This document shows positions 6,638 through 13,203 of a stretch of DNA of 16,531 nucleotides, one piece after another (the stretch's first letter is position 1; each line of letters starts with the position of its first letter). Position numbers and translations under genes: made by a program. The stretch is taken from assembly GCA_046727755.1 (NCBI GenBank), contig JBKPDG010000184.1, positions 1 through 16,531 of the forward strand. The letters are read 5' to 3'. The notes under the pieces are model-generated. The model saw nothing but the letters and a program-made list of their open reading frames with translations. It had not been told where the DNA came from and searched no databases. This DNA comes from JALZAA01 sp046727755 (GTDB taxonomy: Bacteria > Actinomycetota > Acidimicrobiia > IMCC26256 > JACDBD01).

Positions 6638-7560
6638 CCCGCCAGGGTCGCAGCCACCGCGTCACCGTGCTCGTCGACCGAGCCGAGCACGGTGTCGAGC
6701 ACCCACGCCCGCTTGAGGTACAGATGCACGTCGACCTCCCACGTGAAGCCCATCCCGCCATGCACCTGGGTCGCCGTCTTGCCGTTCGTGATCGCAGCTT
6801 CGCCGGCGAGCATCTTGGCACCCGCAACGGCGCGGGCGACGTCCCCGACATCGGGATCGTCCAGCGTGCACGCGGCGGCGTGCACCGACGCCCGCGCCAC
6901 TTCGGCACGCACGAGCATGTCGGCGAGCAGGTGCTTGACCGCCTGGAACGAGCCGATCGGCCGGTCGAACTGCCGGCGTTCCTTCGCGTACGCGACCGAG
7001 AGATCGGTGCACGCCTGGGCGACGCCGACAAGGAACGCCGCCGTGACCACCGCGCCCTCGAGCCGCCACCGGGCCACGAGCTCGGCGTCGCCGACCGGCT
7101 CACCCGCCGGCAGTTGTTCGACACGATGGACCGGCGTGAGCGGGTCGAGCGGCCGCGTCACCGGAACCGCGCCGGCGATCTTGCTCGCCGAGACCGCCTG
7201 CACGCCGCGGTCGTCCACAACCAGCAGCGTGTCGAGCACGTCGAGGTGCTCGACCATCCACGGTGGATGTCGGTGCGCGACCTCGAGGCCGCCGGCGATC
7301 CCGTCGACGAGACCGTGCGCGAGATAGGCCCACACGAGTGGACCCGGGACGACGGCCCGGCCCAGCTCCTCGAACACGACCGCGGCGTCGGCAACGGCGA
7401 AGCCGTCCGACCGCAACGAGAACACCCCTGCTTCGGCGAGCTCGGCGTGCGCAGCGCGGTCGAATCCCTCGCGGACGCGCTTGATGGGGAACCTGCCGTC
7501 GCACAGGCTGCGGATGCCGTCGCGCAGCGCCACCTGGTCGGCGCTCAGTTCGAAGTCCAC
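6634..7560 (-). CDS. Short acyl-CoA dehydrogenase-family subunit (FadE-like)
   Basis: The 308-residue protein is about 75 residues shorter than a standard acyl-CoA dehydrogenase. The N-terminal helical domain is present (FELSADQVALRDGIRSLCDG, 3-22; VVFEELGRAVVPGPLVWAYL, 61-80). The middle beta domain is abridged and lacks the FAD/substrate motif FSEPGAGSD. The C-terminal helical domain keeps YAKERRQFDRPIGSFQAVKH (191-210) and QVHGGMGFTWEVDVHLYLKR (265-284). Such reduced chains pair with a full-length one in the alpha2beta2 enzymes known from mycobacterial steroid side-chain degradation (FadE28-FadE29 type). The GTG start follows GAGGGAG and overlaps the upstream dehydrogenase gene by 16 bp, supporting a co-translated heteromer. 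The substrate is unknown. Confidence 0.85.
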   Translation of the reverse strand: MDFELSADQVALRDGIRSLCDGRFPIKRVREGFDRAAHAELAEAGVFSLRSDGFAVADAAVVFEELGRAVVPGPLVWAYLAHGLVDGIAGGLEVAHRHPPWMVEHLDVLDTLLVVDDRGVQAVSASKIAGAVPVTRPLDPLTPVHRVEQLPAGEPVGDAELVARWRLEGAVVTAAFLVGVAQACTDLSVAYAKERRQFDRPIGSFQAVKHLLADMLVRAEVARASVHAAACTLDDPDVGDVARAVAGAKMLAGEAAITNGKTATQVHGGMGFTWEVDVHLYLKRAWVLDTVLGSVDEHGDAVAATLAG

Positions 7561-8693
7561 TGCTGCTCCCTCGGGAGCCCGAGCAGGCGCTCCGAGATGA
7601 TGTTGCGCTGGATCTGCGATGTCCCGGCCGCGATCGTCAGCGCCATCGTGCGGAGGCGTTCGACGACGAACTCGTCGTCGATGTCCAGCGCGCTGCGGTC
7701 GAGGACACGGACGGACAGGTCACCGAGCTTCTGACGGCTCTCCGAGTACGCGAGCTTCACCATCAGCGCGCCGTCGCCCGGCGAGCCGTCGCGCGCCGCC
7801 CGCGAAACGTTGCGCTTCGTGAGCGCCCACACCGCGTCGAGCTCGGCGACGACGTGGCCGAGCTCGTGGCGGTGCGCCGGGTCGCGGGCCAGGGCCGCAA
7901 GGTCCTCAGCCATGCGACGCGCTTCGACGAGCTCGCTCACGAACGCCGTGCCCCGCTCGAACGCGAACGTGACCTGCGTGATGCGCCACCCGTCGTTCTC
8001 GGCGCCCACCCGGTTCGCAACCGGCACGCGCACGTCGTCGAGGAACACCTCGCAGAACTCCGAGGAGCCGAGCACGGTGTCGATGGGTCGCACGTCGATG
8101 CCGGGCGTGTCCATCGGCAGGATCAACCAGCTGATGCCCCGATGCTTGGGCGCGTCGGGATCGGTGCGGACGAGCAGCTCGCCGTAGTCGGCGATGTGCG
8201 CGAACGAGCACCAGATCTTCTGGCCGTTCACGACGTAGTCGTCGCCCTCGCGAACCGCGCTGGTGCGGAGGGCCGCGAGGTCTGACCCGGCGCCCGGCTC
8301 CGAGAATCCCTGGCACCACACCTCGTCGCCCCGCAGGACCGGCGGCAGGTAGCGGGCCTTCTGCTCGTCGCTGCCCTCGGTCATGATCGTGGGCCCCGCG
8401 TGCAAGCAGCCGACGAAGTTCGCCCCGACATACGGCGCCCGGGCCCGGGTGGTCTCCTCGAGGAACACGAGCTGCTCCGACGGGGACGCGTCCCGCCCTC
8501 CGTAGGCCTTCGGCCAGTTGATCCCGGCGTAGCCGGCGTCGAAGAGGCGCCGCTGCCAGTCGGTGTCGTACCGACGCCGCCCGGACCAGTCGTCCCAGCT
8601 GGGCCGGGTTGGAAGCTCGGGCAGCGTCTGCTCGAGCCATCGCCGAAGCTCGGCGCGGAACGCTTCGTCCGACTCGGAGTAGCGCAGATCCAT
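7545..8693 (-). CDS. Acyl-CoA dehydrogenase (full-length chain)
   Basis: The 382-residue flavoprotein has the normal domain order. These are an N-terminal helical domain with INWPKAYGGRDASPSEQL (58-75), a beta domain with QGFSEPGAGSDLA (128-140) and GQKIWCSFAHIADY (157-170), and a C-terminal helical domain ending in AGTSQIQRNIISERLLGLPR (356-375), which binds FAD across the dimer. It oxidises an acyl-CoA at the alpha-beta bond. The C-terminal sequence resembles the FAD-binding chain of FadE heteromers more than medium-chain dehydrogenases. The ATG follows AGGAGA. The 15-bp palindrome at 8785-8799 lies about 90 bp upstream and probably controls the three-gene unit of dehydrogenase, short subunit and carboxyltransferase. 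Confidence 0.9.
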   Translation of the reverse strand: MDLRYSESDEAFRAELRRWLEQTLPELPTRPSWDDWSGRRRYDTDWQRRLFDAGYAGINWPKAYGGRDASPSEQLVFLEETTRARAPYVGANFVGCLHAGPTIMTEGSDEQKARYLPPVLRGDEVWCQGFSEPGAGSDLAALRTSAVREGDDYVVNGQKIWCSFAHIADYGELLVRTDPDAPKHRGISWLILPMDTPGIDVRPIDTVLGSSEFCEVFLDDVRVPVANRVGAENDGWRITQVTFAFERGTAFVSELVEARRMAEDLAALARDPAHRHELGHVVAELDAVWALTKRNVSRAARDGSPGDGALMVKLAYSESRQKLGDLSVRVLDRSALDIDDEFVVERLRTMALTIAAGTSQIQRNIISERLLGLPREQQWTSN

Positions 8694-8706
8694 TTCTCTC
8701 CTGTCG

Positions 8707-8736
8707 CCGTCGCAAGCTCCGGCTATGTGGCGACGG
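8707..8736 (-). other. Hairpin in the leader of the dehydrogenase operon
   Basis: Arms CCGTCGC (8707-8713) and GCGACGG (8730-8736) are perfectly complementary around a 16-nt loop. They end a few bases before the AGGAGA of the dehydrogenase gene. A second short stem (CGCCGC/GCGGCG, 8750-8765, loop CACT) lies just upstream. In such GC-rich sequence short stems occur by chance, so significance is uncertain; a 5' UTR structure or a weak terminator for the phosphatase transcript are possible. Confidence 0.25.
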
Positions 8737-8784
8737 TCGGCAAAGCCGCCGCCGCCACTGCGGCGCCGAGTGTACGGCGTGGAT

Positions 8785-8799
8785 CTGACGGACCGTCAG
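8785..8799. promoter_or_regulatory. 15-bp palindromic operator, copy 1
   Basis: CTGACGG-A-CCGTCAG is a perfect 7+7 palindrome with a single central base. The same arms recur at 10763-10777. This copy spans the stop codon of the phosphatase gene (8796-8798) and lies about 90 bp upstream of the acyl-CoA dehydrogenase start. Size and symmetry fit a TetR-family operator, the usual type controlling acyl-CoA genes in actinobacteria. Confidence 0.6.
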
Positions 8800-9548
8800 G
8801 CGAGGAGCCCGGCGCGGAGCGACGCCACCGCCGCGGGGGCGAGTCCGTGGTGCTCCAGGTATCCCTCGACGGACCCGTGCTCGGCGCGCAGCCGCGTGAG
8901 CACCGAAAGCATCGTCGCGGCCTCGGCCGTGGCGAGCGCCTGGCCGTACGCGTCCAGCTGCACCTCCGCCTCCGCGCCGCGCGCCACGGCGCGGGCGCGG
9001 TTGCGCTCGGCGAGAACTGGCAAGACGCCGTCAGTAAACGCATAGTCGCCGGCGATCGTCTCGTCGGGAACGCCGAGCGCGCCCAGCACCATCGCCGAGA
9101 CAAGGCCGGTGCGATCCTTCCCCGCCGCACAGAAGAACACGGCCGGGTGCCCGTCGGCGTCGGCGATCAGCTCCACCACCGTCGCGATCCGGTCGCCGAA
9201 GCGCTCGAGCATCATCACGTAGATCTCGTCGAGCTGAAGTTCGGTCGGCGCGTCGACACCTCGCCGGCGCGTCTCGTCGACGATCGGCCGGTGGTGCACG
9301 ACGATGCCGGCGTCCACAACGGGCCGATGCGGATGCTCGTCGACCTCGTGGCCGGCGCGAAGGTCGATGGCAGTCCGGAGCGCGAGCGTCTCGATCATGT
9401 ACCGAACGTCCGTTTCGCTCAACGACGCGAGCGAGTCGCTGCGGAACAACCGCCCACGCCGCACGACGCGTCCGTCGGCGGCGGCGTAGCCCCCTAGATC
9501 CCGGAAGTTGGCAGGACCCTCGAGCTCGATGTGGCGCGTCGTGCTCAG
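8796..9548 (-). CDS. Protein-tyrosine phosphatase (PtpB-like, Y_phosphatase3 family), probable CTG start
   Basis: The 250-residue protein has the N-terminal signature of the family (GPANFRDLGGYAAADGRVVR, 11-30; RGRLFRSDSLASLSETD, 31-47). The active-site loop is FFCAAGKDRTGLVSA (138-152): nucleophile Cys140, Arg146 and general-acid-type Asp145 in the GKDRTG form, as in Mycobacterium tuberculosis PtpB. The residue before Cys is Phe rather than the usual His. Such enzymes hydrolyse phosphotyrosine or phosphoinositides; there is no signal peptide. The frame has no ATG, GTG or TTG near the conserved N-terminus. The best start is CTG at 9546-9548, which overlaps the amidohydrolase stop as CTGA, just as ATGA junctions do elsewhere in this window. 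Its role beside an amidohydrolase is unknown. Confidence 0.82.
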   Translation of the reverse strand: MSTTRHIELEGPANFRDLGGYAAADGRVVRRGRLFRSDSLASLSETDVRYMIETLALRTAIDLRAGHEVDEHPHRPVVDAGIVVHHRPIVDETRRRGVDAPTELQLDEIYVMMLERFGDRIATVVELIADADGHPAVFFCAAGKDRTGLVSAMVLGALGVPDETIAGDYAFTDGVLPVLAERNRARAVARGAEAEVQLDAYGQALATAEAATMLSVLTRLRAEHGSVEGYLEHHGLAPAAVASLRAGLLA

Positions 9549-10738
9549 AGGTCCAGCTCGAGCATGCGGATGGCGTTGCCGCGGACGAGCTTGTGCACGA
9601 CGTCGTCGGGCAATCCCGCCATCAACTCTTGTGCCACCTTCTTCGTGTGCGGCCACGTCGAGTCGGTATGGGGATAATCCGTCTCGAACGTCGTGTTGTC
9701 GACGCCGATCGTCTGGAGTGACTCGATGCCGTGCCGGTCGCGGAAGAAGCAGCCGAACACCTGCCGGTAGTAGTAGGTGGACGGCGGCTCGGGCACGATG
9801 TCGCGCACGCCACCCCACGCCCGGTGCTCGAGCCACACGTCGTCGGCACGTTCGAGGATGTACGGGATCCAACCGATCTGACCCTCGCTGTACGCGAGCT
9901 TCAGGCCGGGGAAGCGCACGAGCACGCCCGAGAACAGGAAGTCGGTCAGCGACGACATCGCGTTGCCGAAGCTCAGCGTGGCCGCGACCGCAACCGGGGC
10001 GTCGGCGGACGTCGCCGGCATCTTCGACGACGACCCGATGTGCATGCACACCACCGTGCCCGTCTCCGCGCACGCGGCGAAGAACGGATCCCACTCGCCG
10101 GTGTGGATGCTCGGCAGCCCGAGCACGGCCGGGATCTCGCTGAAGCACACGGCGTGCGCACCGCGCGCGGCGTTGCGACGCACCTCGGCCGCCGCCAGCT
10201 GCGCGTCCCAGAGCGGGATGATCGGGAGCGGGATCAGCCGGCCGCCGCTGTCGCCGCACCACTCATCGACCATCCAGTCGTTGTACGCGTACACGCACGC
10301 CTCGGCGAGCTCGCGGTCCTTGGCCTCGAGGAAGGTCTGGCCGCAGAAGCGCGGGAACGTCGGGAACGACAGCGACGCCTCGACCCAGTTCAGCTCCATG
10401 TCGTCGACGCGGGCCTTCGGCTCGTAGCAGCCGGGGCGCATCTCCTCGTAGGTCATCGGCGTCATCGTCATCTCGTCACGGTCGTATCCGACGGCGGCGA
10501 CGTGCCGCTTGTGGATGTAGACGAGGTCCTCGTACACCCAGCAGTCGGCCTGCGGGCCTTCTGGGTCGAAGGTCTGCTCGTAGGTGCCGCCTCCGACGTG
10601 ACGCATGGTGCCGATCCCGCGCCGCTCGACCCGGGGGCCCTTGTCGCGGTACTTCGCCGGCAGCCACGTTTCCCAGACGTGCGGCGGCTCGACCACGTGA
10701 TCGTCGACGCTGACGATCTTCGGGAACTCGTCCGCCAC
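9545..10738 (-). CDS. Amidohydrolase-family protein (amidohydrolase 2 / ACMSD-like)
   Basis: The 397-residue TIM-barrel metal-dependent hydrolase or decarboxylase carries the strand-1 metal motif VDDHVVEPP (11-19), a central histidine in CMHIGSSSKMP (231-241), SEGQIGWIPYILERADDVW (284-302) and the strand-8 aspartate in FETDYPHTDSTWPH (351-364). Proteins of this subgroup are abundant in actinobacterial steroid and aromatic-acid catabolic regions, but few have known substrates; C-N or C-C bond cleavage are both possible. The GTG start at 10738 follows GGAGGAG. The palindrome at 10763-10777 ends 25 bp upstream of the start codon, where a repressor would block transcription. It overlaps the phosphatase gene by 4 nt, so the two form one unit. 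Confidence 0.9.
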   Translation of the reverse strand: MADEFPKIVSVDDHVVEPPHVWETWLPAKYRDKGPRVERRGIGTMRHVGGGTYEQTFDPEGPQADCWVYEDLVYIHKRHVAAVGYDRDEMTMTPMTYEEMRPGCYEPKARVDDMELNWVEASLSFPTFPRFCGQTFLEAKDRELAEACVYAYNDWMVDEWCGDSGGRLIPLPIIPLWDAQLAAAEVRRNAARGAHAVCFSEIPAVLGLPSIHTGEWDPFFAACAETGTVVCMHIGSSSKMPATSADAPVAVAATLSFGNAMSSLTDFLFSGVLVRFPGLKLAYSEGQIGWIPYILERADDVWLEHRAWGGVRDIVPEPPSTYYYRQVFGCFFRDRHGIESLQTIGVDNTTFETDYPHTDSTWPHTKKVAQELMAGLPDDVVHKLVRGNAIRMLELDL

Positions 10739-10762
10739 CTGGCTCCTCCGTCCGCGGCTGAC

Positions 10763-10777
10763 CTGACGGGCCGTCAG
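10763..10777. promoter_or_regulatory. 15-bp palindromic operator, copy 2
   Basis: CTGACGG-G-CCGTCAG has the same 7-bp arms as the copy at 8785-8799 and differs only at the central base. It lies in the 67-bp gap between the secreted hydrolase gene and the amidohydrolase gene, about 12 bp upstream of the amidohydrolase Shine-Dalgarno. This is a classic repressor position. Confidence 0.65.
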
Positions 10778-10805
10778 ATCCTATCCGCGGTCCGTCCCGG
10801 TGAGC

Positions 10806-12290
10806 TCAGCCGCACTTCGTGTCGTTCGGCGGTGGCTGCAGGTCCACGAGATACGCCACCACCTTGTCGTCGACGCAGGTGTTGTCGGCGGTGACGAACG
10901 ATGTGTGCTGCGTGCCCTCGGCCGTGAGGAGAACTCCTGACGAGATCTCGCCGGCCAGGCCCTGCGACCACTTCAGCGGGGTCGCCGGATCATTTGTCGT
11001 GCCGATGACCACAATCGGGGGCGTGTCCTCGATCCGGACCGGCGCCACGCTCTTCACCGGTGGGACCGGCCAGTACGCGCAGATGAGCCCGGCGTTGAGG
11101 AGCGCCACGCCGACCCGGGGCGCGGCGGCGCGGAACTGCGCCTCGGCGGCCTCGTACGCTTCCGGACCGCCCACTGCCGGCCCGTCCCGGCAGCCGATGG
11201 CCCAGAACGCCGGTTGCGAGGAGTCATAGCTGCCGTCGTCGTGACGGCCCGTGTACTCGTCCGAGAGCCCGAGCAGCCGTTCGCCGTCGCCGCGCGCGGC
11301 CGCGGCCAGCGCCTGCTCCAAGCGTGCGTAGCCGTAGCGGCCCGAATACAGCGCCTGCGCGACGCCGAGGTCGAACTCTCCCCCGCCGAGCGTTCGGCCG
11401 TCGCCCGCGGTCAGCGGCTGGGCGTCGACTTGGGCCGCGAGCCGGTCGAACGCGCCGGCCGAGTCACCGGCGTTGTAGAAGGGGCACCGTCGATTGGCGG
11501 AGCAGTTGGCAAGAAACGCGTCGAGCGATCGCTCGAAGCCGCCGGCCTGCTCGGAGCCGATCTCGACCGCGCTCAGGTTCGGGTCGATGGCGCCGTCGAG
11601 GACGAGCGCTCGCACCTTCTTCGGGAACAGCTTCGCGTAGAGCGTGCCGAGGTAGGTGCCGTACGAATACCCGACGTAGGTGAGCTTCTTGTCGCCCACC
11701 GCCTGGCGGATCCGGTCCATATCGCGGACGGTGCTCTCGCTCGAGACGAACGGCAGCAGGTTGCCGCTGCGTTCCTCGCACGATCGGGCCAGGTGCTGGA
11801 GACGGGCAGCGAGGTCGGCGCGCTCGGCGGGCGTGTCGGGCGAGTAGTCGGCGGCGAACACGCCGTCGAGGTTGTCCTGGCACTTCACCGGGGCGGTGGC
11901 GCCGCTCCCGCGCGGGTCGAAGCCGACGACGTCGAAGCGTTCCTGGAGCTCCTCCGGCAGGACGGTTGCGAAGTCCCGCGCGAACTCAGCGCCCGGTGCC
12001 CCGGGACCGCCCGGGTTCAGAAGGAGCGACCCGATTCGCTTCTTCGGGTCGGTGGCGCGCACCCGGAGCAATGCAACCTTGATCGTCTTGCCGTTGTTCG
12101 GGTTCTCGTAGTCGAGCGGAACGGTGAGCTTGGCGCACTGGCTGCCCTGGGCGCAGGCCTTCCAGTCGAGCTTCGGTGACGGGGCCGACGCCGGCGCGTC
12201 CGCAGTGGCCGAGGGGGGCGCGACAGCCGAGAGCCCGAGCAGTGAGATCGCGAGCGCGAGCGCGACGGCAAAGGAACGGCGAAGACGCAC
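10806..12290 (-). CDS. Secreted alpha/beta hydrolase, TAP-like (tripeptidyl aminopeptidase / peptidase S33 family)
   Basis: The 494-residue protein starts at GTG 12290. A Sec signal peptide with RLRR, a hydrophobic core (FAVALALAISLLGLSAV) and a likely cleavage near SATA-DAP (about 30) places it outside the cytoplasmic membrane. The catalytic domain shows the oxyanion loop LNPGGPGAPG (91-100), GFDPRGSG (123-130), the nucleophile elbow GYSYG (Ser209) and a TAP-like C-terminal domain with TTNDPATP (Asp434) and GTQHTSF (His462). Several cysteine pairs, including Cys472 and Cys493, suggest disulfides. Homologues are Streptomyces tripeptidyl aminopeptidases and mycobacterial lipoprotein or membrane-associated esterases/proteases; peptidase versus esterase activity cannot be told. 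Longer in-frame extensions upstream run antisense to the methyltransferase and were rejected. It is divergent from the SDR remnant. Confidence 0.88.
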   Translation of the reverse strand: MRLRRSFAVALALAISLLGLSAVAPPSATADAPASAPSPKLDWKACAQGSQCAKLTVPLDYENPNNGKTIKVALLRVRATDPKKRIGSLLLNPGGPGAPGAEFARDFATVLPEELQERFDVVGFDPRGSGATAPVKCQDNLDGVFAADYSPDTPAERADLAARLQHLARSCEERSGNLLPFVSSESTVRDMDRIRQAVGDKKLTYVGYSYGTYLGTLYAKLFPKKVRALVLDGAIDPNLSAVEIGSEQAGGFERSLDAFLANCSANRRCPFYNAGDSAGAFDRLAAQVDAQPLTAGDGRTLGGGEFDLGVAQALYSGRYGYARLEQALAAAARGDGERLLGLSDEYTGRHDDGSYDSSQPAFWAIGCRDGPAVGGPEAYEAAEAQFRAAAPRVGVALLNAGLICAYWPVPPVKSVAPVRIEDTPPIVVIGTTNDPATPLKWSQGLAGEISSGVLLTAEGTQHTSFVTADNTCVDDKVVAYLVDLQPPPNDTKCG

Positions 12291-12387
12291 GACGTCCGAG
12301 CTTACGGCCGCAAGGTCACGCGAAGGCCGCGCCGGGGAGGACCGGCTGGTCGATGCCGACGGCGGCGATGCGGGATGATGACACGAC

Positions 12388-12426
12388 GTGGGACGCCTTG
12401 ACGGAAAGGTGGCGCTGATCACCGGA
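12388..12426 (+). pseudogene. 5' remnant of a short-chain dehydrogenase/reductase gene
   Basis: Starting at GTG 12388 the frame reads (M)GRLDGKVALITG, the near-invariant N-terminus of classical SDR oxidoreductases: first beta strand and start of the TGxxxGxG nucleotide loop. SDR homology stops there. The following codons (SSARSGIRRTPPPPIP) are low-complexity readthrough of a different gene in the wrong frame. About 13 of roughly 250 residues remain. The start codon and N-terminus are intact, so this is the truncated head of a gene after a deletion or recombination. Confidence 0.6.
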
Positions 12427-12524
12427 TCGTCGGCGCGCAGTGGCATCCGGAGGACACCTCCGCCGCCGATCCCGCTCATCAACGCCTGTTCGACGCGTTC
12501 GTGCGTCAGGCCGCGCAAAGCTGA
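12417..12524 (+). pseudogene. 3' remnant of a peptidase C26 (gamma-glutamyl-GABA hydrolase, PuuD-like) gene
   Basis: In the third frame relative to the SDR head, codons 12420-12521 read HRIVGAQWHPEDTSAADP, then AHQRLFDAFVRQAAQS and TGA at 12522-12524. GxQWHPE is the His/Glu part of the catalytic triad of class I glutamine amidotransferase-like hydrolases, and HPEDT..DP.QQRLFDAFV is the usual C-terminus of PuuD-type enzymes. The frame is closed by a TGA at about 12400, inside the SDR head, and the catalytic Cys domain is absent. About 34 residues of some 240 remain, so it cannot be active. The natural stop is intact, 4 bp before the methyltransferase start. Confidence 0.6.
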
Positions 12525-12528
12525 GGGC

Positions 12529-13203
12529 GTGGACCTGGCGGTTCGTATCCCCGAGCCCGAGCTCATGGACACCGCCGAGCAGGCGCGCGCATATGCCGCC
12601 GCCGACTTCACGGAGCCGCACGAAGCGTTCGTCGCCCGATTCCGCGAGCGCTTCCCCAGCTTCGTGGCTGGCCGGGTCCTGGACCTGGGGTGCGGCGCCG
12701 CCGACGTGACGGTGCGGTTCGCGCGTGCGTACCCGGACGCGCGCGTCGTCGGCGTCGACGGCGCGCGGGCAATGCTCGACGAGGGCGTCCGCCTCGTGGA
12801 ACGGGCCGGGCTCGACGAGCGCATCACGCTCGAGCAGCTCCGGCTTCCCAACCGGTCGCTCGCCGGCGCCGGCTATGACGCAGTGATCTCGAACAGCCTG
12901 CTGCACCATCTCGCCGACCCGCGTGTGTTGTGGAACACGGTTGTCATGTGCACACGCGCCGGCGCGCCCGTGTTCGTCATGGATCTGCGCCGACCGCCGA
13001 CCACCGTGGCCGCGCAGCAACTCGTCGACACGTATGCAGCCGGCGAGCCGCTGGTGCTGCGCGAAGACTTCTACCGATCGCTCTGCGCCGCCTACACGCC
13101 CGACGAGGTCCGATCACAGCTCGACGACGCGGGACTCGCGCGCTTTCGAGTCGACCCGATCGGCGATCGGCATCTCGTCGCTTACGGCGCGATCACCCCG
13201 TGA
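12529..13203 (+). CDS. Class I SAM-dependent methyltransferase
   Basis: From GTG 12529 the protein has 224 residues. The N-terminus RIPEPELMDTAEQARAYAAA (6-25) is typical of a family of small stand-alone methyltransferases. Motif I VLDLGCGAADV (50-60) binds AdoMet, the acidic loop is GVDGARAM (75-82), and SNSLLHHLADP (121-131) follows strand 4. The substrate is unknown. The frame is open back to 12388, but residues encoded there belong to the SDR and PuuD remnants, so the long version is an artefact. The GTG lies 4 bp after the PuuD stop with GAGGG close by; an ATG at 12565 is a less likely start because it removes the conserved N-terminus. The last 22 bp overlap the convergent dehydrogenase gene. 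Confidence 0.82.
   Translation: MDLAVRIPEPELMDTAEQARAYAAADFTEPHEAFVARFRERFPSFVAGRVLDLGCGAADVTVRFARAYPDARVVGVDGARAMLDEGVRLVERAGLDERITLEQLRLPNRSLAGAGYDAVISNSLLHHLADPRVLWNTVVMCTRAGAPVFVMDLRRPPTTVAAQQLVDTYAAGEPLVLREDFYRSLCAAYTPDEVRSQLDDAGLARFRVDPIGDRHLVAYGAITP

Noticed and set aside
5966..7327. A 453-codon plus-strand frame
   Set aside because: It is antisense to the carboxyltransferase and the short dehydrogenase subunit, with no domain pattern.
8750..8765. CGCCGC-CACT-GCGGCG stem as a terminator
   Set aside because: The stem is only 6 bp in GC-rich sequence with no U-tract, so it is easily explained by composition.
8796..10262. A 488-codon open frame that includes the phosphatase
   Set aside because: The part beyond 9548 is an out-of-frame Arg/Pro/Ala-rich reading of the amidohydrolase gene and has no protein-like features.
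12291..12851. N-terminal extension of the secreted hydrolase frame
   Set aside because: It runs antisense through the methyltransferase and SDR remnant. The signal peptide right after GTG 12290 marks the true start.
12316..13020. A 234-codon minus-strand open frame
   Set aside because: It is antisense to the methyltransferase, whose motifs are clear, and it shows no recognisable domain.
12388..13203. One 271-residue SDR-methyltransferase fusion protein
   Set aside because: The SDR match ends after about 13 residues and the next 35 residues are PuuD coding sequence read in the wrong frame, so a functional fusion is unlikely.
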